A stretch of 64,000 bases of DNA, taken from positions 27,855-91,854 of the forward strand of contig CALHCF010000010.1 in assembly GCA_937930635.1 (NCBI GenBank), in the 5' to 3' direction. Position numbers and translations under genes: made by a program. The stretch comes from an uncultured Rhizobiaceae group bacterium (GTDB taxonomy: Bacteria > Pseudomonadota > Alphaproteobacteria > Rhizobiales > Rhizobiaceae). This document shows positions 51,909 through 61,545 of the stretch, one piece after another; position 1 is the first letter of the stretch; each line of letters opens with the position of its first letter. The notes beneath the pieces were generated by a model. The model worked only from the letters and a program-made list of their open reading frames with translations, had not been told where the DNA came from and made no database searches.

Positions 51909-53282
51909 TCACCCCATTTTTTGCAACAGAGTATCAACGGATGCTTTGGCATCGCCATAGAACATGCGTGTGTTTTCCTTGAAGAAAAGCGGGTTTTCGA
52001 CACCGGAATAACCCGTGCCCGCGCCGCGTTTGGAAACGAAAACCTGCTTGGCTTTCCAAACTTCCAGCACCGGCATTCCTGCGATGGGGGAGTTGGGGTC
52101 TTCCTGGGCAGCAGGGTTTACGATGTCATTGGACCCGACAACCATAACGACATCTGTTTCGGGGAAGTCGTCGTTGATCTCATCCATTTCCAGCACAATA
52201 TCGTAGGGAACCTTGGCCTCAGCAAGCAACACATTCATGTGGCCGGGCAGCCGACCCGCTACAGGATGGATGGCAAAGCGCACGCTCTTGCCTGCAGCTC
52301 TCAACCGGCGTGTCAGTTCTGAAATTGAACCCTGCGCCTGCGCCACCGCCATGCCGTATCCAGGCACGATAACAACGCTGCTGGCAGCATCCAGCGCCGC
52401 GGCAACAGCATCGGCCTCTGTCGCCATCATTTCCCCTTCAATCTCCATGGCCGGGCCGGTTTGTCCACCAAACCCGCCCAGGATGACCGAGATGAAATTC
52501 CGGTTCATCGCCCGGCACATGATGTAGGAAAGGATCGCACCGGATGAACCAACCAGCGCCCCGACCACGATCAACAGATCATTGCCAAGCAAAAATCCGG
52601 TCGCTGCCGCTGCCCAACCCGAATAGGAGTTGAGCATGGAGACAACTACCGGCATGTCGGCACCGCCAATTCCCATCACCAGATGGGCCCCGATCGCAAA
52701 GGCAATCAGGGTCAGCAGAATCAGTGTCCAGATGCCCCAATGAGCAGCAAAAGCAAAACCAAGAAGCAGACAAAGAATAACAGCAGCAAGGTTCATCCAG
52801 TGGCGGGCAGGGAGGATCAGCGGTTTCCCGTCAATCGAACCAGCCAGCTTGCCATAGGCAATAATGGAGCCGGTGAATGTTATCGCACCGATGAAAACAC
52901 CCAGCACGACTTCCCATTCATGGATTGCCTGTTCAGCTCCCGACAGCCCCTCAGGCGGAACCACAGCCGAGTTTATGCCAATAAAGACGGCTGCCAGCCC
53001 GACAAAGGAATGCAGAGCCGCAACAAGCTGCGGCATGCCGGTCATCTCGACACGCCGGGCAACGATCGACCCCAGGGTCGCACCTATCGCGATCACAAGA
53101 ATGATCAGCCAGTAATTGCCCACCTCGGCGGAGAAGAGCGTCGCAAAGACTGCGAGGCCCATACCGACAATGCCGTACCATACAGAGCGTTTGGCACTTT
53201 CCTGATTGCTCATACCGCCCAGAGACAGGATGAAGAGAATGCTTGCCGCCACATAGACGGCCGTGATAAATCCGCTGCTCAT
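51909..53282 (-). CDS. pntB: NAD(P) transhydrogenase subunit beta
   Basis: A 457-residue PntB: about nine transmembrane helices, then the dIII NADP-binding domain with [37 protein letters not shown], and [18 protein letters not shown]. It uses the proton gradient to drive NADPH production from NADH. It is ten bases downstream of pntA on the same strand. Confidence 0.95.
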   Translation of the reverse strand: MSSGFITAVYVAASILFILSLGGMSNQESAKRSVWYGIVGMGLAVFATLFSAEVGNYWLIILVIAIGATLGSIVARRVEMTGMPQLVAALHSFVGLAAVFIGINSAVVPPEGLSGAEQAIHEWEVVLGVFIGAITFTGSIIAYGKLAGSIDGKPLILPARHWMNLAAVILCLLLGFAFAAHWGIWTLILLTLIAFAIGAHLVMGIGGADMPVVVSMLNSYSGWAAAATGFLLGNDLLIVVGALVGSSGAILSYIMCRAMNRNFISVILGGFGGQTGPAMEIEGEMMATEADAVAAALDAASSVVIVPGYGMAVAQAQGSISELTRRLRAAGKSVRFAIHPVAGRLPGHMNVLLAEAKVPYDIVLEMDEINDDFPETDVVMVVGSNDIVNPAAQEDPNSPIAGMPVLEVWKAKQVFVSKRGAGTGYSGVENPLFFKENTRMFYGDAKASVDTLLQKMG

Positions 53283-53292
53283 GACCGGCTCC

Positions 53293-54855
53293 TTAAGATT
53301 TCTGGAACATGGCGAGCATCCGCCGTGTTACCATAAAGCCCCCCACGATATTGATCGTGGCAATGAGCACGGAAATGGCGGCCAGAATAACGACCAGCCA
53401 ATTGGATGACCCGACCTGAAGCAGGGCTCCGACAATAATAATGCCGGAAATGGCGTTGGTGACAGCCATGAGCGGCGTATGCAGAGCATGGCTGACATTC
53501 CAGATGACCTGAAAGCCAACGAAACAGGCCAACGCGAAAACAATGACATGCTGCATGAAACTGGCCGGAGCATAGGCACCAATCAGCATCAGCAACAATG
53601 TGCCGCCTGCCAGCATGGAGATTTCGCGAATACCTGCCTGTCTCTGCGCGGCCAGTTCCTGAGCCGCAATTTCCTCAGGCGTCGGTTCTGGCGCTTTGGG
53701 GGCAGCTTTGGCAATCGCCTGAATTTTTGGCGGTGGGGGCGGGAAGGTGATCTTCTTCTTGTGCACCACCGTTGCACCACGGATCACATCATCTTCCATG
53801 TCATGAACGATCACACCATCCTTTTGCGGTGTCAGATCGCTCAGCATATGGCGGATATTCGTGGCGTAGAGATTGGAGGACTGGGTCGCCATCTGGCTTG
53901 GAAAATCGGTGTAACCAATAACCGTGACGCCATTTTTGGTTTCAATCTTTTCGTCCTTGACCGTGAAGTCACAATTGCCGCCCCGTTCTGCGGCCAGATC
54001 CACCACAACCGAACCCGGTTTCATGGCCTCAACCATGTCCTTTAGCCACAGTTTGGGCGCATCGCGGCCGGGTATCAGAGCCGTGGTAATGACAATATCG
54101 ACATCCGGCGCCTGTTCGCGAAACAGCGCCAGCTGCTTTTCGCGAAACTCCGGTGAGGATGGCGCGGCATAACCGCCGTCACCGGAACCGGATTCATCAA
54201 AGTCCAGAAACAGGAATTCCGCCCCCATCGATTCAATCTGTTCCGCCACTTCGGGCCGCACATCAAAGGCACGAACGATTGCGCCCAGCGATTGTGCGGT
54301 GCCAATTGCCGCAAGACCGGCCACACCCGCGCCGATAACCAGAACTTTGGCGGGAGGAACTTTCCCCGCTGCCGTGATCTGGCCGGTAAAAAACCGTCCA
54401 AATGAATTGCCCGCCTCGATAACAGACCGGTAGCCTGCAATATTGGCCATTGAGGACAGCGCATCCATCTTCTGGGCCCGCGAAATGCGCGGCACCATGT
54501 CCATGGCAATGAGCGATGATCCGGCATTCTTTGCGGCATCCAGCAGTTTTTTGTTTTCTGCCGGATTGACGAAGCTGATAACGGTCTGATCTTTCTTCAT
54601 CTTTTTTGTTTCAGCTGTCGACGGTGCCTGAACCTTGGCAATCACATCAGCTTGTTTCCACAGTTCGGCGGCTGAGCGAACGACCGTCACTCCGGCGTCG
54701 CGGTAGTCTGCATCTGATATGCGCGCTGCGGCACCGGCACCGGACTGGACAATACAGGCGAACCCCAGTTTTTGCAGGTCGGTCGCCGATTGAGGCGTCA
54801 TTGCCACGCGGTTTTCGTTCTTGGCGACTTCTTTGGGAGTTCCAATTATGAGCAT
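53293..54855 (-). CDS. pntA: NAD(P) transhydrogenase subunit alpha (fused PntAA-PntAB)
   Basis: A 520-residue alpha subunit. The N-terminal NAD-binding dI domain ([60 protein letters not shown]) is followed by a Pro-rich linker and four C-terminal membrane helices. Many Alphaproteobacteria split this subunit into pntAA and pntAB; here it is a single chain. ATG 54855 has GGAGG eleven bases upstream; a TTG at 54876 is also in frame. Confidence 0.93.
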   Translation of the reverse strand: MLIIGTPKEVAKNENRVAMTPQSATDLQKLGFACIVQSGAGAAARISDADYRDAGVTVVRSAAELWKQADVIAKVQAPSTAETKKMKKDQTVISFVNPAENKKLLDAAKNAGSSLIAMDMVPRISRAQKMDALSSMANIAGYRSVIEAGNSFGRFFTGQITAAGKVPPAKVLVIGAGVAGLAAIGTAQSLGAIVRAFDVRPEVAEQIESMGAEFLFLDFDESGSGDGGYAAPSSPEFREKQLALFREQAPDVDIVITTALIPGRDAPKLWLKDMVEAMKPGSVVVDLAAERGGNCDFTVKDEKIETKNGVTVIGYTDFPSQMATQSSNLYATNIRHMLSDLTPQKDGVIVHDMEDDVIRGATVVHKKKITFPPPPPKIQAIAKAAPKAPEPTPEEIAAQELAAQRQAGIREISMLAGGTLLLMLIGAYAPASFMQHVIVFALACFVGFQVIWNVSHALHTPLMAVTNAISGIIIVGALLQVGSSNWLVVILAAISVLIATINIVGGFMVTRRMLAMFQKS

Positions 54856-54953
54856 GTCGGTGACTGCCTCCTGCAAAAATATATTTCAATGGTATAGTCA
54901 GTGCAGCGGGAAGGGGGAAGCCATCGGCCAAAAAACTTACGGCAAAAAAATGC

Positions 54954-55214
54954 TCACTTGAAACGTGTCAGATCCAGCAGGCGCTGGCGGACTTGCACCG
55001 ATATTGACGGTCCGTTGCAACTGGAGCAGCAGAAGTCCAGCAGGAACGCAATAAGGCGCTGGCGCTCTTCCTGTGTTTCCGGTTCCATTTTCATAATGGC
55101 GGAGAATGTTTTTGAAATCCGGGCATCAATATCCTGCACGGCTTCCAGATTGTCGTCGGTGATTGCACTTGCGAGCCTGTCGCGCTCGATCCGGTAGTCG
55201 TCAATAAGTGGCAT
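54954..55214 (-). CDS. Small helical hypothetical protein
   Basis: An 86-residue, mostly helical, charged protein: MPLIDDYRIERDRLASAITD at the start, FCCSSCNGPS with three Cys near the middle, and VRQRLLDLTRF at the end. No family recognised. It lies 29 bases downstream of the LuxR-type gene on the same strand and could be co-transcribed as a partner or antagonist. Supported by coding-like composition and spacing only. Confidence 0.5.
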   Translation of the reverse strand: MPLIDDYRIERDRLASAITDDNLEAVQDIDARISKTFSAIMKMEPETQEERQRLIAFLLDFCCSSCNGPSISVQVRQRLLDLTRFK

Positions 55215-55243
55215 TGAGTGTGGTTACCCCCGTTGCCTCTGGC

Positions 55244-55999
55244 TCACACTGAACGGAGAAAGCCTTCGCGCATCGCCTTGGCCACAGCCTGTGAAACGGT
55301 CGATACGCCAAGTTTCTTCTTAACCGAGCGCAGCAGAATCATCAGCGTGTGTTCAGACAGGGCAAAAAAGGCGGATGCCTCAACCGGGCCTTCATTGCTG
55401 GCAGCCCAGCTCAGGGCCTCGAATTCCAGATTGTTCAGATTGTAGGGCCGGTCGTCCGTCTGTGTCTGTTTTGCGGCACAGTAGTCTTCAAAAAGTTCTG
55501 TCGCCGAGAAAACAAGGTTTGGATAATGGTTGTAGGTTTCGCGCTGGTCGCCCAGGAAAATGAAGACATAGCGGCTGCCATGTGCGGTGTGAACAGGAAC
55601 GCAATAGCCTCCCTCATACCCCATTTCAGCCAGTGCAAGGTCCATCTCATTGTCAGGCGACTGATCTCTGTTTTGCGATGTTCCCGTTCCTGTTCCCAGT
55701 TCCAGTCCGGTCTCCCATCCAAACGGAACCGTGGATACCCGCAACAGCTCAAACACCGAACAATCGCCCAGTTCACCGCCACCCACCAGTGCCATAAGTT
55801 CCTCATCTGAAAAACTGCTCTCTTGCACTATGGGCATGAAATCCGCACCCCGGATTTCCATCTCCACCAGGGCGAAGTCGCGAAACCCGGATGTTCGGCA
55901 AAGGCGTTGCATGCGCTCCGAAAAGCTGTTCTTGCGCCGCCCGGCAACCATTTCCTCGAGTGTGTTTGTCTCTATGAAATCTCGGTCTTCAAGAGGCAT
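55244..55999 (-). CDS. LuxR-type transcriptional regulator
   Basis: About 251 residues. The C-terminal ~65 residues are a GerE/LuxR helix-turn-helix: NNLEFEALSWAASNEGPVEA, ALSEHTLMILLRSVKKKLGV, then TVSQAVAKAMREGFL. The N-terminal ~180 residues resemble the layout of autoinducer-binding regulators but I cannot identify the ligand site. ATG 55999 is favoured because GGAGGG lies five bases upstream; the frame continues to 56122. It is the last chromosomal-type gene before the mobile element and could be affected by the insertion. Confidence 0.75.
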   Translation of the reverse strand: MPLEDRDFIETNTLEEMVAGRRKNSFSERMQRLCRTSGFRDFALVEMEIRGADFMPIVQESSFSDEELMALVGGGELGDCSVFELLRVSTVPFGWETGLELGTGTGTSQNRDQSPDNEMDLALAEMGYEGGYCVPVHTAHGSRYVFIFLGDQRETYNHYPNLVFSATELFEDYCAAKQTQTDDRPYNLNNLEFEALSWAASNEGPVEASAFFALSEHTLMILLRSVKKKLGVSTVSQAVAKAMREGFLRSV

Positions 56000-56427
56000 T
56001 CTACCCTCCGGTTTCCAGGCATCCACGTTGGAAGCCCATCCAGGTAATCGTTCAATGAAAGCCCGGTCCGTTTCCCGCACCGCAGCATTCCCATCACCAC
56101 TATTGCATGCCTTCAAAGGCAATGAAACAATCTGAATTCTTCAGCCCGTATAAGTCAATACTGCAAATACAATGATCTGCTCATCCGCAAAAAGCACTGC
56201 GCGCCGCTTTTTTTTGGATCTCTAAGTGGAAAATGGTGCCCCCACACTGAAAAATCAGGCATTTTCATAGTTACGCATACAACTCATAGGCGACTGTAAT
56301 CATTTAGAAAATTAAGATATCGGTTGACATTCAATTTCATTCAATATCAAAGTTACGCACATCAAAAGGTGGGCTTCGTGGAGGGCCACCAGTTCGGTTC
56401 CCAATTTCAAAAAGGGTGGGCTGAGGC
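56000..56427. other. Boundary region before the integrase, with short repeats
   Basis: About 430 bases without a gene. AGTTACGCA occurs as a direct repeat at 56269-56277 and 56351-56359, each followed by a similar YA, spaced 82 bases. CATTCAAT occurs twice at 56328 and 56338. TTGACA at 56324 is a possible -35 for the integrase, but no good -10 follows at the right distance. The left end of the element is probably in this interval. No tRNA is present. Confidence 0.45.
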
Positions 56428-57570
56428 TTGAAATACAACACGCTCAACCAACTGACGGCCAAGAACCTTGAAGCTGGCAAACATGCGGACGGGCAGGGGT
56501 TGTGGTTGGTCAAGCGAAGCCGCGGCGCTGGTAAATGGATACTGCGATCAGTCATTTTTGGCCAGCGGCGTGAAATGGGGCTTGGCCCATGGCCTGACGT
56601 CACGATTGCGGAGGCCCGTGAACAAGCCGCTAAGGCTCGGAGGGCTATCAGAGATGGCCGTGACCCGATTGAAGAACGACGGAAGTTGCGGCGACGGTCT
56701 GAACGCATCAGCGTCACACAAGCTGTGGAGGGATGCTTTGAAGCTCGACAAGCAGAATTAAAGGGCGACGGCAAGGCGGGGCGCTGGTTGTCTCCACTTC
56801 AGATTCATGTGCTGCCCAAAATTGGCAAACAGGCCATTGAGGACGTAGACCAACATGTCATCAAAGAAACCCTTGAACCGATTTGGCATAAGAAAGCTGA
56901 CACCGCCCGCAAGGCCATGAACCGGCTCAATTTGACATTGAAGTACGCTGCCGCGCTCGGGCTAGACGTTGATTTGCAAGCTACCATGAAAGCCCGCGCT
57001 CTGATGGGTAAACAGCGGCATGAGGCTACGCACATTCCTTCCATGCCATATACAGACCTACCGGGGTTCTACACGTGGCTCCGTCATCAACCGCTCGCAT
57101 CTTGTCAGGCGCTGCGCTTCTTGATTTTGACAGCAGCCAGAACCAGTGAAGTTCGGTTCATTACCCTAGATGAGGTTATTGACGATACCTGGATCGTCCC
57201 AGCCAACCGGACCAAAACCGGTGCTGAACATAGGGTTCCGCTTTGCCGTGAGGCTCAAAAAATTGTTGCCAGTCAATCGTCCGGAAAGAGATACTTGTTT
57301 CTCTCTCCAACTGGTCGTCCGTTGTCCGACGCTGCGATGGCTAGTCTAATGAAGCGCGAAGGACTGACGGCAAGGCCGCATGGCTTTCGGGCGACGTTCC
57401 GCACGTGGGTTGAGGAACAAACCAACACACCGTTTGAAGTCAAGGAAGCGGCCCTCGGCCACAAAGTTGATAAAGGGGTGGTTGCTGCCTATCAACGGTC
57501 GGACCGGTTGGAGAAGAGGCGCGAACTCATGGAGCAATGGCAAGTCTTTCTGCTTGGTGGTGCAGCATGA
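56428..57570 (+). CDS. int: Tyrosine recombinase/integrase (DUF4102 type)
   Basis: A 380-residue integrase. The N-terminal DUF4102 arm-binding domain (LTAKNLEAGKHADGQGLWLV, ILRSVIFGQRREMGLGPWP) is followed by a SAM-like core and a catalytic domain: AARTSEVRFI (Arg), PHGFRATFRTW (H-x2-R) and LGHKVDKGVVAAYQRS with the nucleophile Tyr. This group drives islands and integrative elements. The start is a TTG at 56428 preceded by GAGG. It marks the left end of the element; the right end lies beyond the window. Confidence 0.92.
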   Translation: MKYNTLNQLTAKNLEAGKHADGQGLWLVKRSRGAGKWILRSVIFGQRREMGLGPWPDVTIAEAREQAAKARRAIRDGRDPIEERRKLRRRSERISVTQAVEGCFEARQAELKGDGKAGRWLSPLQIHVLPKIGKQAIEDVDQHVIKETLEPIWHKKADTARKAMNRLNLTLKYAAALGLDVDLQATMKARALMGKQRHEATHIPSMPYTDLPGFYTWLRHQPLASCQALRFLILTAARTSEVRFITLDEVIDDTWIVPANRTKTGAEHRVPLCREAQKIVASQSSGKRYLFLSPTGRPLSDAAMASLMKREGLTARPHGFRATFRTWVEEQTNTPFEVKEAALGHKVDKGVVAAYQRSDRLEKRRELMEQWQVFLLGGAA

Positions 57571-57680
57571 TGCACTATGCGTTACTTGCCAATGGTGCGA
57601 ATGCTGTCTAGCCTTTCCCTGCTCATGAGCTTCGCAACTCATGGGGCATCGTCGATGCTCCTTCAACAAGGAGATAGACG

Positions 57681-57872
57681 ATGAGCTTACTTTCAAAGAA
57701 GCAGGTACTGAAACTCATACCTGTCAGTCCTGCGACCCTTCAAAGGTGGGAACACGCCGGTATCTTTCCCAAACGATTTCACATCGGTGGAAACGGTACA
57801 TGGCAAAAAGCCTTTTGGAGAGAGGACGCAGTGCTTGAGTGGATAGAGCGACAGGCCGCTCCTGTGGAGTAG
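57681..57872 (+). CDS. AlpA-family excisionase/regulator
   Basis: A 63-residue MerR-like winged-helix protein: MSLLSKKQVLKLIPVSPATL, RWEHAGIFPKRFHIGGNGTW, then FWREDAVLEWIERQ. AlpA-type proteins regulate or excise integrated elements and typically accompany integrases of this class, as here 110 bases downstream. AAGGAGA precedes ATG 57681. Confidence 0.88.
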   Translation: MSLLSKKQVLKLIPVSPATLQRWEHAGIFPKRFHIGGNGTWQKAFWREDAVLEWIERQAAPVE

Positions 57873-57898
57873 CCCGCGACTGCTCCCGTAACGGAGCG

Positions 57899-57932
57899 AA
57901 GAAAGGGATGGCTGAGATGCCGTCCCTTTCTT
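57899..57932 (+). terminator. Hairpin terminator after the AlpA gene
   Basis: AAGAAAGGGATGGC (57899-57912) and GCCGTCCCTTTCTT (57919-57932) form a 14-pair stem with one G-U and loop TGAGAT. The 3' arm itself is T-rich; no longer T-tract follows. It would end the alpA transcript in either direction. Confidence 0.75.
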
Positions 57933-58118
57933 ACGTTGTGACCCAGTACCCAATTGTTCCGAAGTAACCTGAGAAACAATGTGCAATGGTGACGCAAACG
58001 TGATCCCTACTCATGTCACTTCACACCACTCAGAACCTACTCACAGTACAACATACACAACGTTTTCAATGGGATATGGATAGATATGGTTATTCCATCG
58101 CAATCGATGGAGACCAAC

Positions 58119-58736
58119 ATGAAAAAATACAGTGTCATATATGCTGATCCACCGTGGGACTACGGGAAGGGCAAGTTTCCTTCCACATCAGGCCGCCACA
58201 CATACCCCCTGATGCCTACTGCCGACATTGAAGCATTGCCCGTACAGAATTTGGCAAAGCCAGATGCCTTGCTGTTTATTTGGACTACCATGACTCATTT
58301 GCCGGATGCGTTGTCGGTTATTGATGACTGGGGGTTTCGGTACGTTACCAACGGCTTCACATGGATAAAAACCAACCCGAAGTCAGGTTCAAACTTTTTG
58401 GGAATGGGCTATTGGACCCGACAAAATGCTGAACTGTGCCTCTTGGGCAAACGTGGGCGACCGCTTCGCCAAGATCGCAAGACTTCCTCAGTGATACGTT
58501 CCGCCAGACAGGCGCACTCACAAAAACCAGATATCGTTCGTGATAAGATCGTTGGTATTTGTGGCGATGTCCCCCGCATTGAATTGTTTGCACGGAGACG
58601 GACACCCGGCTGGGACATCTGGGGCAACGAGCTTGAAAATGATGTCGAGTTGATCAATCTCCCCGCGAGCGTGAGGCCAAAGATAGAATGCCACGGCCAG
58701 TACAGTCGTAACACGAACAGACGGCGGAGGCGGTGA
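58119..58736 (+). CDS. MT-A70-family adenine methyltransferase
   Basis: A 205-residue MT-A70 protein. The catalytic tetrad is seen as SVIYADPPWDYGKGK (DPPW), with TWIKTNPKSG, GYWTRQNAELCLLGKRG and ARRRTPGWDIWGNE, all typical of phage and element-borne N6-adenine methyltransferases. No restriction enzyme is adjacent, so it is probably an orphan that protects the element or alters host expression. ATG 58119 (MKKYSV) has GGAG seven bases upstream; the frame opens at 58086. The C-terminus ends in Arg-rich NTNRRRRR. Confidence 0.88.
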   Translation: MKKYSVIYADPPWDYGKGKFPSTSGRHTYPLMPTADIEALPVQNLAKPDALLFIWTTMTHLPDALSVIDDWGFRYVTNGFTWIKTNPKSGSNFLGMGYWTRQNAELCLLGKRGRPLRQDRKTSSVIRSARQAHSQKPDIVRDKIVGICGDVPRIELFARRRTPGWDIWGNELENDVELINLPASVRPKIECHGQYSRNTNRRRRR

Positions 58737-59118
58737 TGTTTCTCAGGCGCATGCTCAAAACAGCGCCAAGTTCATCAACCTCGGCATAATTGACCTTGAA
58801 GAAATTGCACCTGTCGCTGTATTGGGCACGGCTTCTGGTACACATTCTGTATGTGTACGCCGTATGTGTATGCAATCCCAATCATAGCAACCCATTTCTC
58901 GCCATAATTAAAATACTGCCACTACGACTTCATACAATAATGGCTAGCCATATTGCTTTTTTGTCTGGGCGGACCAATCCTACACTCTTATCAATCTTAA
59001 TAATAATCCCTATTAAATAACGATAATGACAGATTACGCAAACATCATTATTGATCAATCGTGAATATTTCATAGTTTCTTTTGTCTGCAATGAAATTAT
59101 TATTATTGAGAGGGAATT
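58737..59118. other. AT-rich spacer within the mobile element
   Basis: About 380 bases with no supported gene. It becomes strongly AT-rich from about 58900, including runs such as ATAATAATAATCC. It probably contains the promoter for the four-gene ATPase/relaxation block that follows. Nothing else recognised. Confidence 0.4.
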
Positions 59119-59535
59119 ATGAAAATTGATATTAGGCCGGTGGAGAAGTCCAAGGGTTTCGTGTTTGGAAAAAAGCTTCACGGAGTTGAACTGTCAGTGG
59201 CGTTCAGTGACGAAGAAACGGCCATCATAAGTGAGCGGAAACTCGGGAGCGTGGTGTTGATGGACCGTGACGCTCCGGCTGATGTTGACGCCGAGAAACA
59301 CGCCAATCGCGGCTTGGCTAAAATGGTCATGACCGCCGCCGTTTCCGGTGGTGACGCCAACCATTTTGGTCTGACCTTCAACAAACTGTTGCGCGGTCCT
59401 GATGTGTATTTTTTTAGCACACCGATTGAAGCCAAAGGATACATGGCGGAACTCAAGGAGGAAATTCTACCTCTCACCAAAGCCTATCTGGAAGGCAACA
59501 AAGAAGCCGCTACAGCGGACAGCTTTGAATTATAA
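59119..59535 (+). CDS. Element-borne hypothetical protein
   Basis: A 138-residue soluble alpha/beta protein: MKIDIRPVEKSKGFVFGKKL, then VELSVAFSDEETAIIS and LMDRDAPADVDAEKH. I recognise no family. AGAGGGA lies just upstream of the ATG. It overlaps the ATPase start by one base (TAATG), so it is translationally coupled to it and probably a partner in conjugation or DNA processing. Confidence 0.6.
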   Translation: MKIDIRPVEKSKGFVFGKKLHGVELSVAFSDEETAIISERKLGSVVLMDRDAPADVDAEKHANRGLAKMVMTAAVSGGDANHFGLTFNKLLRGPDVYFFSTPIEAKGYMAELKEEILPLTKAYLEGNKEAATADSFEL

Positions 59536-61538
59536 TGGACGACTTAGCCGAGTTGATGTTGGGGACCGTCTTTCTCGGTCTCCTCATCGCTGCTTTTGTC
59601 TACGGCATTATTTTCTTTGTTCCGCTGGCGGTCGTTCTGCTGGTGGTGGGTCTGGGTGGAGCAACCATCTACTCGGCCCTCTCGCCCAACAGCCAGCGCA
59701 ATATCGAGAAAGCCCAAATCGCCGAGACCAATCAGCTGTATGAGCAAGTCAGGGCCCTCTCGCCAATCTCTGCTGACCAATACAGCGAGTACATGGCAGC
59801 GAGCTTTAACAGCCTCGCCACCTACGCTGTGGCGATGGAACTCTATGCCATGGAGGGGTATCAAGTGCCCTCGCCACCTCCACCTATCGTCACCGGCATT
59901 GAGGGTGGCCGGTACCGTGACACCCTCAAACGGTACCTCAACACCAATCATCACCCGGACACGGCAAAGCAATTCCAAGAGGAAGTGATACGAGCTCTGT
60001 TACCGTTTGATAGCGGCCTGACTGACGGTGCATTCTTCCACGCGCAAACCTATCTTTCTAACCAAGAAATCGAAGAGCTCGTGCAAGGCTTCTTTGGCGA
60101 CCATTCGTATTTTGGTCAGTTGCGTGACACGATTGACCAGAACTTCAACGAACAAAATGCCGTCTTGCCTTCCGAGTATACCGGTACCAACTGTCCATGG
60201 GACTACCTCAAGGACACTCCACTTCTGACTTTGGAACGGAAGACCATCCCAGCACAATGGGAAAACCGAGCTGCACACACGTTGATATTAGCCGGAAGCG
60301 GCGCTGGCAAAACGACGTTGTACAAGCACCTCATCGCTAAACTCCTTGAAGAAGACTGCTGCGTAGTGGTGATGGATAGCCAATCTCAACTCATCGAAGA
60401 ACTGGCTCACCTTGAACTTGAGGAAGATGATCTGACATGGATTACGCCAGAACATCAACTGGCCCTCAATCCGTTTGACGTGGACCCCGACGATCTCAAA
60501 GACGAGCAGTATGTCATCAACCGCACTGCGCTGTTGATGTTTGTGGTGGAGCATCTGATGCAAGCCGAGATGGTGCCACGTCAACGAACTCTCTTCCGCT
60601 ATTGCACCGAGTTGGTGCTGTCCATTCCCGATGGCAATGTGGCCACATTTATGGAGGTGTTGCAGGACCCGTATGAGTTTGCTCCATACATCGACAAGCT
60701 TGATGCCACCGCCCGTGATTTCTTCAACAACAAACTTCGCGCAGAAGGCAAACGCGGAAACAACTACACCGGCACCCGCGAAGAGCTGGCCTATCGCCTT
60801 GATGCCTTGACCAGTCATCCCGTCTTCCGGCGCATCTTTCAATCGGCAGAGAATACCTTTGACATGCTGGAAGAAATGGAGGAGCGCAAACTCATCCTCT
60901 TGGACACTAGCCATGCGCTACTTGGCGACATGAGCCCCACCCTTGGCCGCTTCTATGTGGCTCAAGCGCTGCAAACTTGTTTCCAACGGGTGAAGAAAAA
61001 GCAGCAGGGACGGCCCGTAGTATTTCTGATTGATGAAGCCCATGAAATATTTGACGAAAAATTGGAAAGTATGTTGCTTCAAGCTCGCAAGGCAAATGTT
61101 GGCCTTGTGCTGGCCATGCAGGATTTTACCAAGGCCGCTAGTGCAGGTCTGGTAGACACCCTTCTGACCAGCACCGACACCAAACTGGTGAGCAAGGTTG
61201 GGATACGAGACGCGCGCAAGCTGGCACCGGTCATGAAAACCGACCCCAACCGGTTGGTAGCGGTGCCAAAATATTCGTTTGCATTTTCCAGCGGTGACCA
61301 GCAGGCGGTTACCATCAGTGTGGACGAAGACCCGCTGGCGGCGCTGCCTAAGCGAGATAGCCTCGACCAACTACGCAAGGATATGTCCTATCATTATGGT
61401 CCAGAAACCGAAGAAAACTATACGAGCACAGAAGAGCCGACCGGAAGATATGGTCCCAATGATGAACTGAAACCAGAGCCAAAATCAGCTATGAGCCAAA
61501 ATGGGAATGACGACATAGTGCCAACAGAGACGCTATAG
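59535..61538 (+). CDS. Membrane-anchored TraD/HerA-like conjugation ATPase
   Basis: A 667-residue protein. Two N-terminal transmembrane helices (residues ~5-50) are followed by a ~200-residue region and then a RecA-type ATPase: Walker A LAGSGAGKTTLYK (near residue 255), Walker B PVVFLIDEAHEIF, and the C-terminal FtsK/TraD-like elements including GLVLAMQDFTKAA and TKLVSKVGIRDAR. The layout fits coupling proteins of conjugative systems (TraD/VirD4) more than VirB4. It has no zinc finger or TraM-tail pattern that I recognise. It lies between an unknown gene and the replication-relaxation gene. Confidence 0.82.
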   Translation: MDDLAELMLGTVFLGLLIAAFVYGIIFFVPLAVVLLVVGLGGATIYSALSPNSQRNIEKAQIAETNQLYEQVRALSPISADQYSEYMAASFNSLATYAVAMELYAMEGYQVPSPPPPIVTGIEGGRYRDTLKRYLNTNHHPDTAKQFQEEVIRALLPFDSGLTDGAFFHAQTYLSNQEIEELVQGFFGDHSYFGQLRDTIDQNFNEQNAVLPSEYTGTNCPWDYLKDTPLLTLERKTIPAQWENRAAHTLILAGSGAGKTTLYKHLIAKLLEEDCCVVVMDSQSQLIEELAHLELEEDDLTWITPEHQLALNPFDVDPDDLKDEQYVINRTALLMFVVEHLMQAEMVPRQRTLFRYCTELVLSIPDGNVATFMEVLQDPYEFAPYIDKLDATARDFFNNKLRAEGKRGNNYTGTREELAYRLDALTSHPVFRRIFQSAENTFDMLEEMEERKLILLDTSHALLGDMSPTLGRFYVAQALQTCFQRVKKKQQGRPVVFLIDEAHEIFDEKLESMLLQARKANVGLVLAMQDFTKAASAGLVDTLLTSTDTKLVSKVGIRDARKLAPVMKTDPNRLVAVPKYSFAFSSGDQQAVTISVDEDPLAALPKRDSLDQLRKDMSYHYGPETEENYTSTEEPTGRYGPNDELKPEPKSAMSQNGNDDIVPTETL

Positions 61539-61545
61539 ATGGGGT

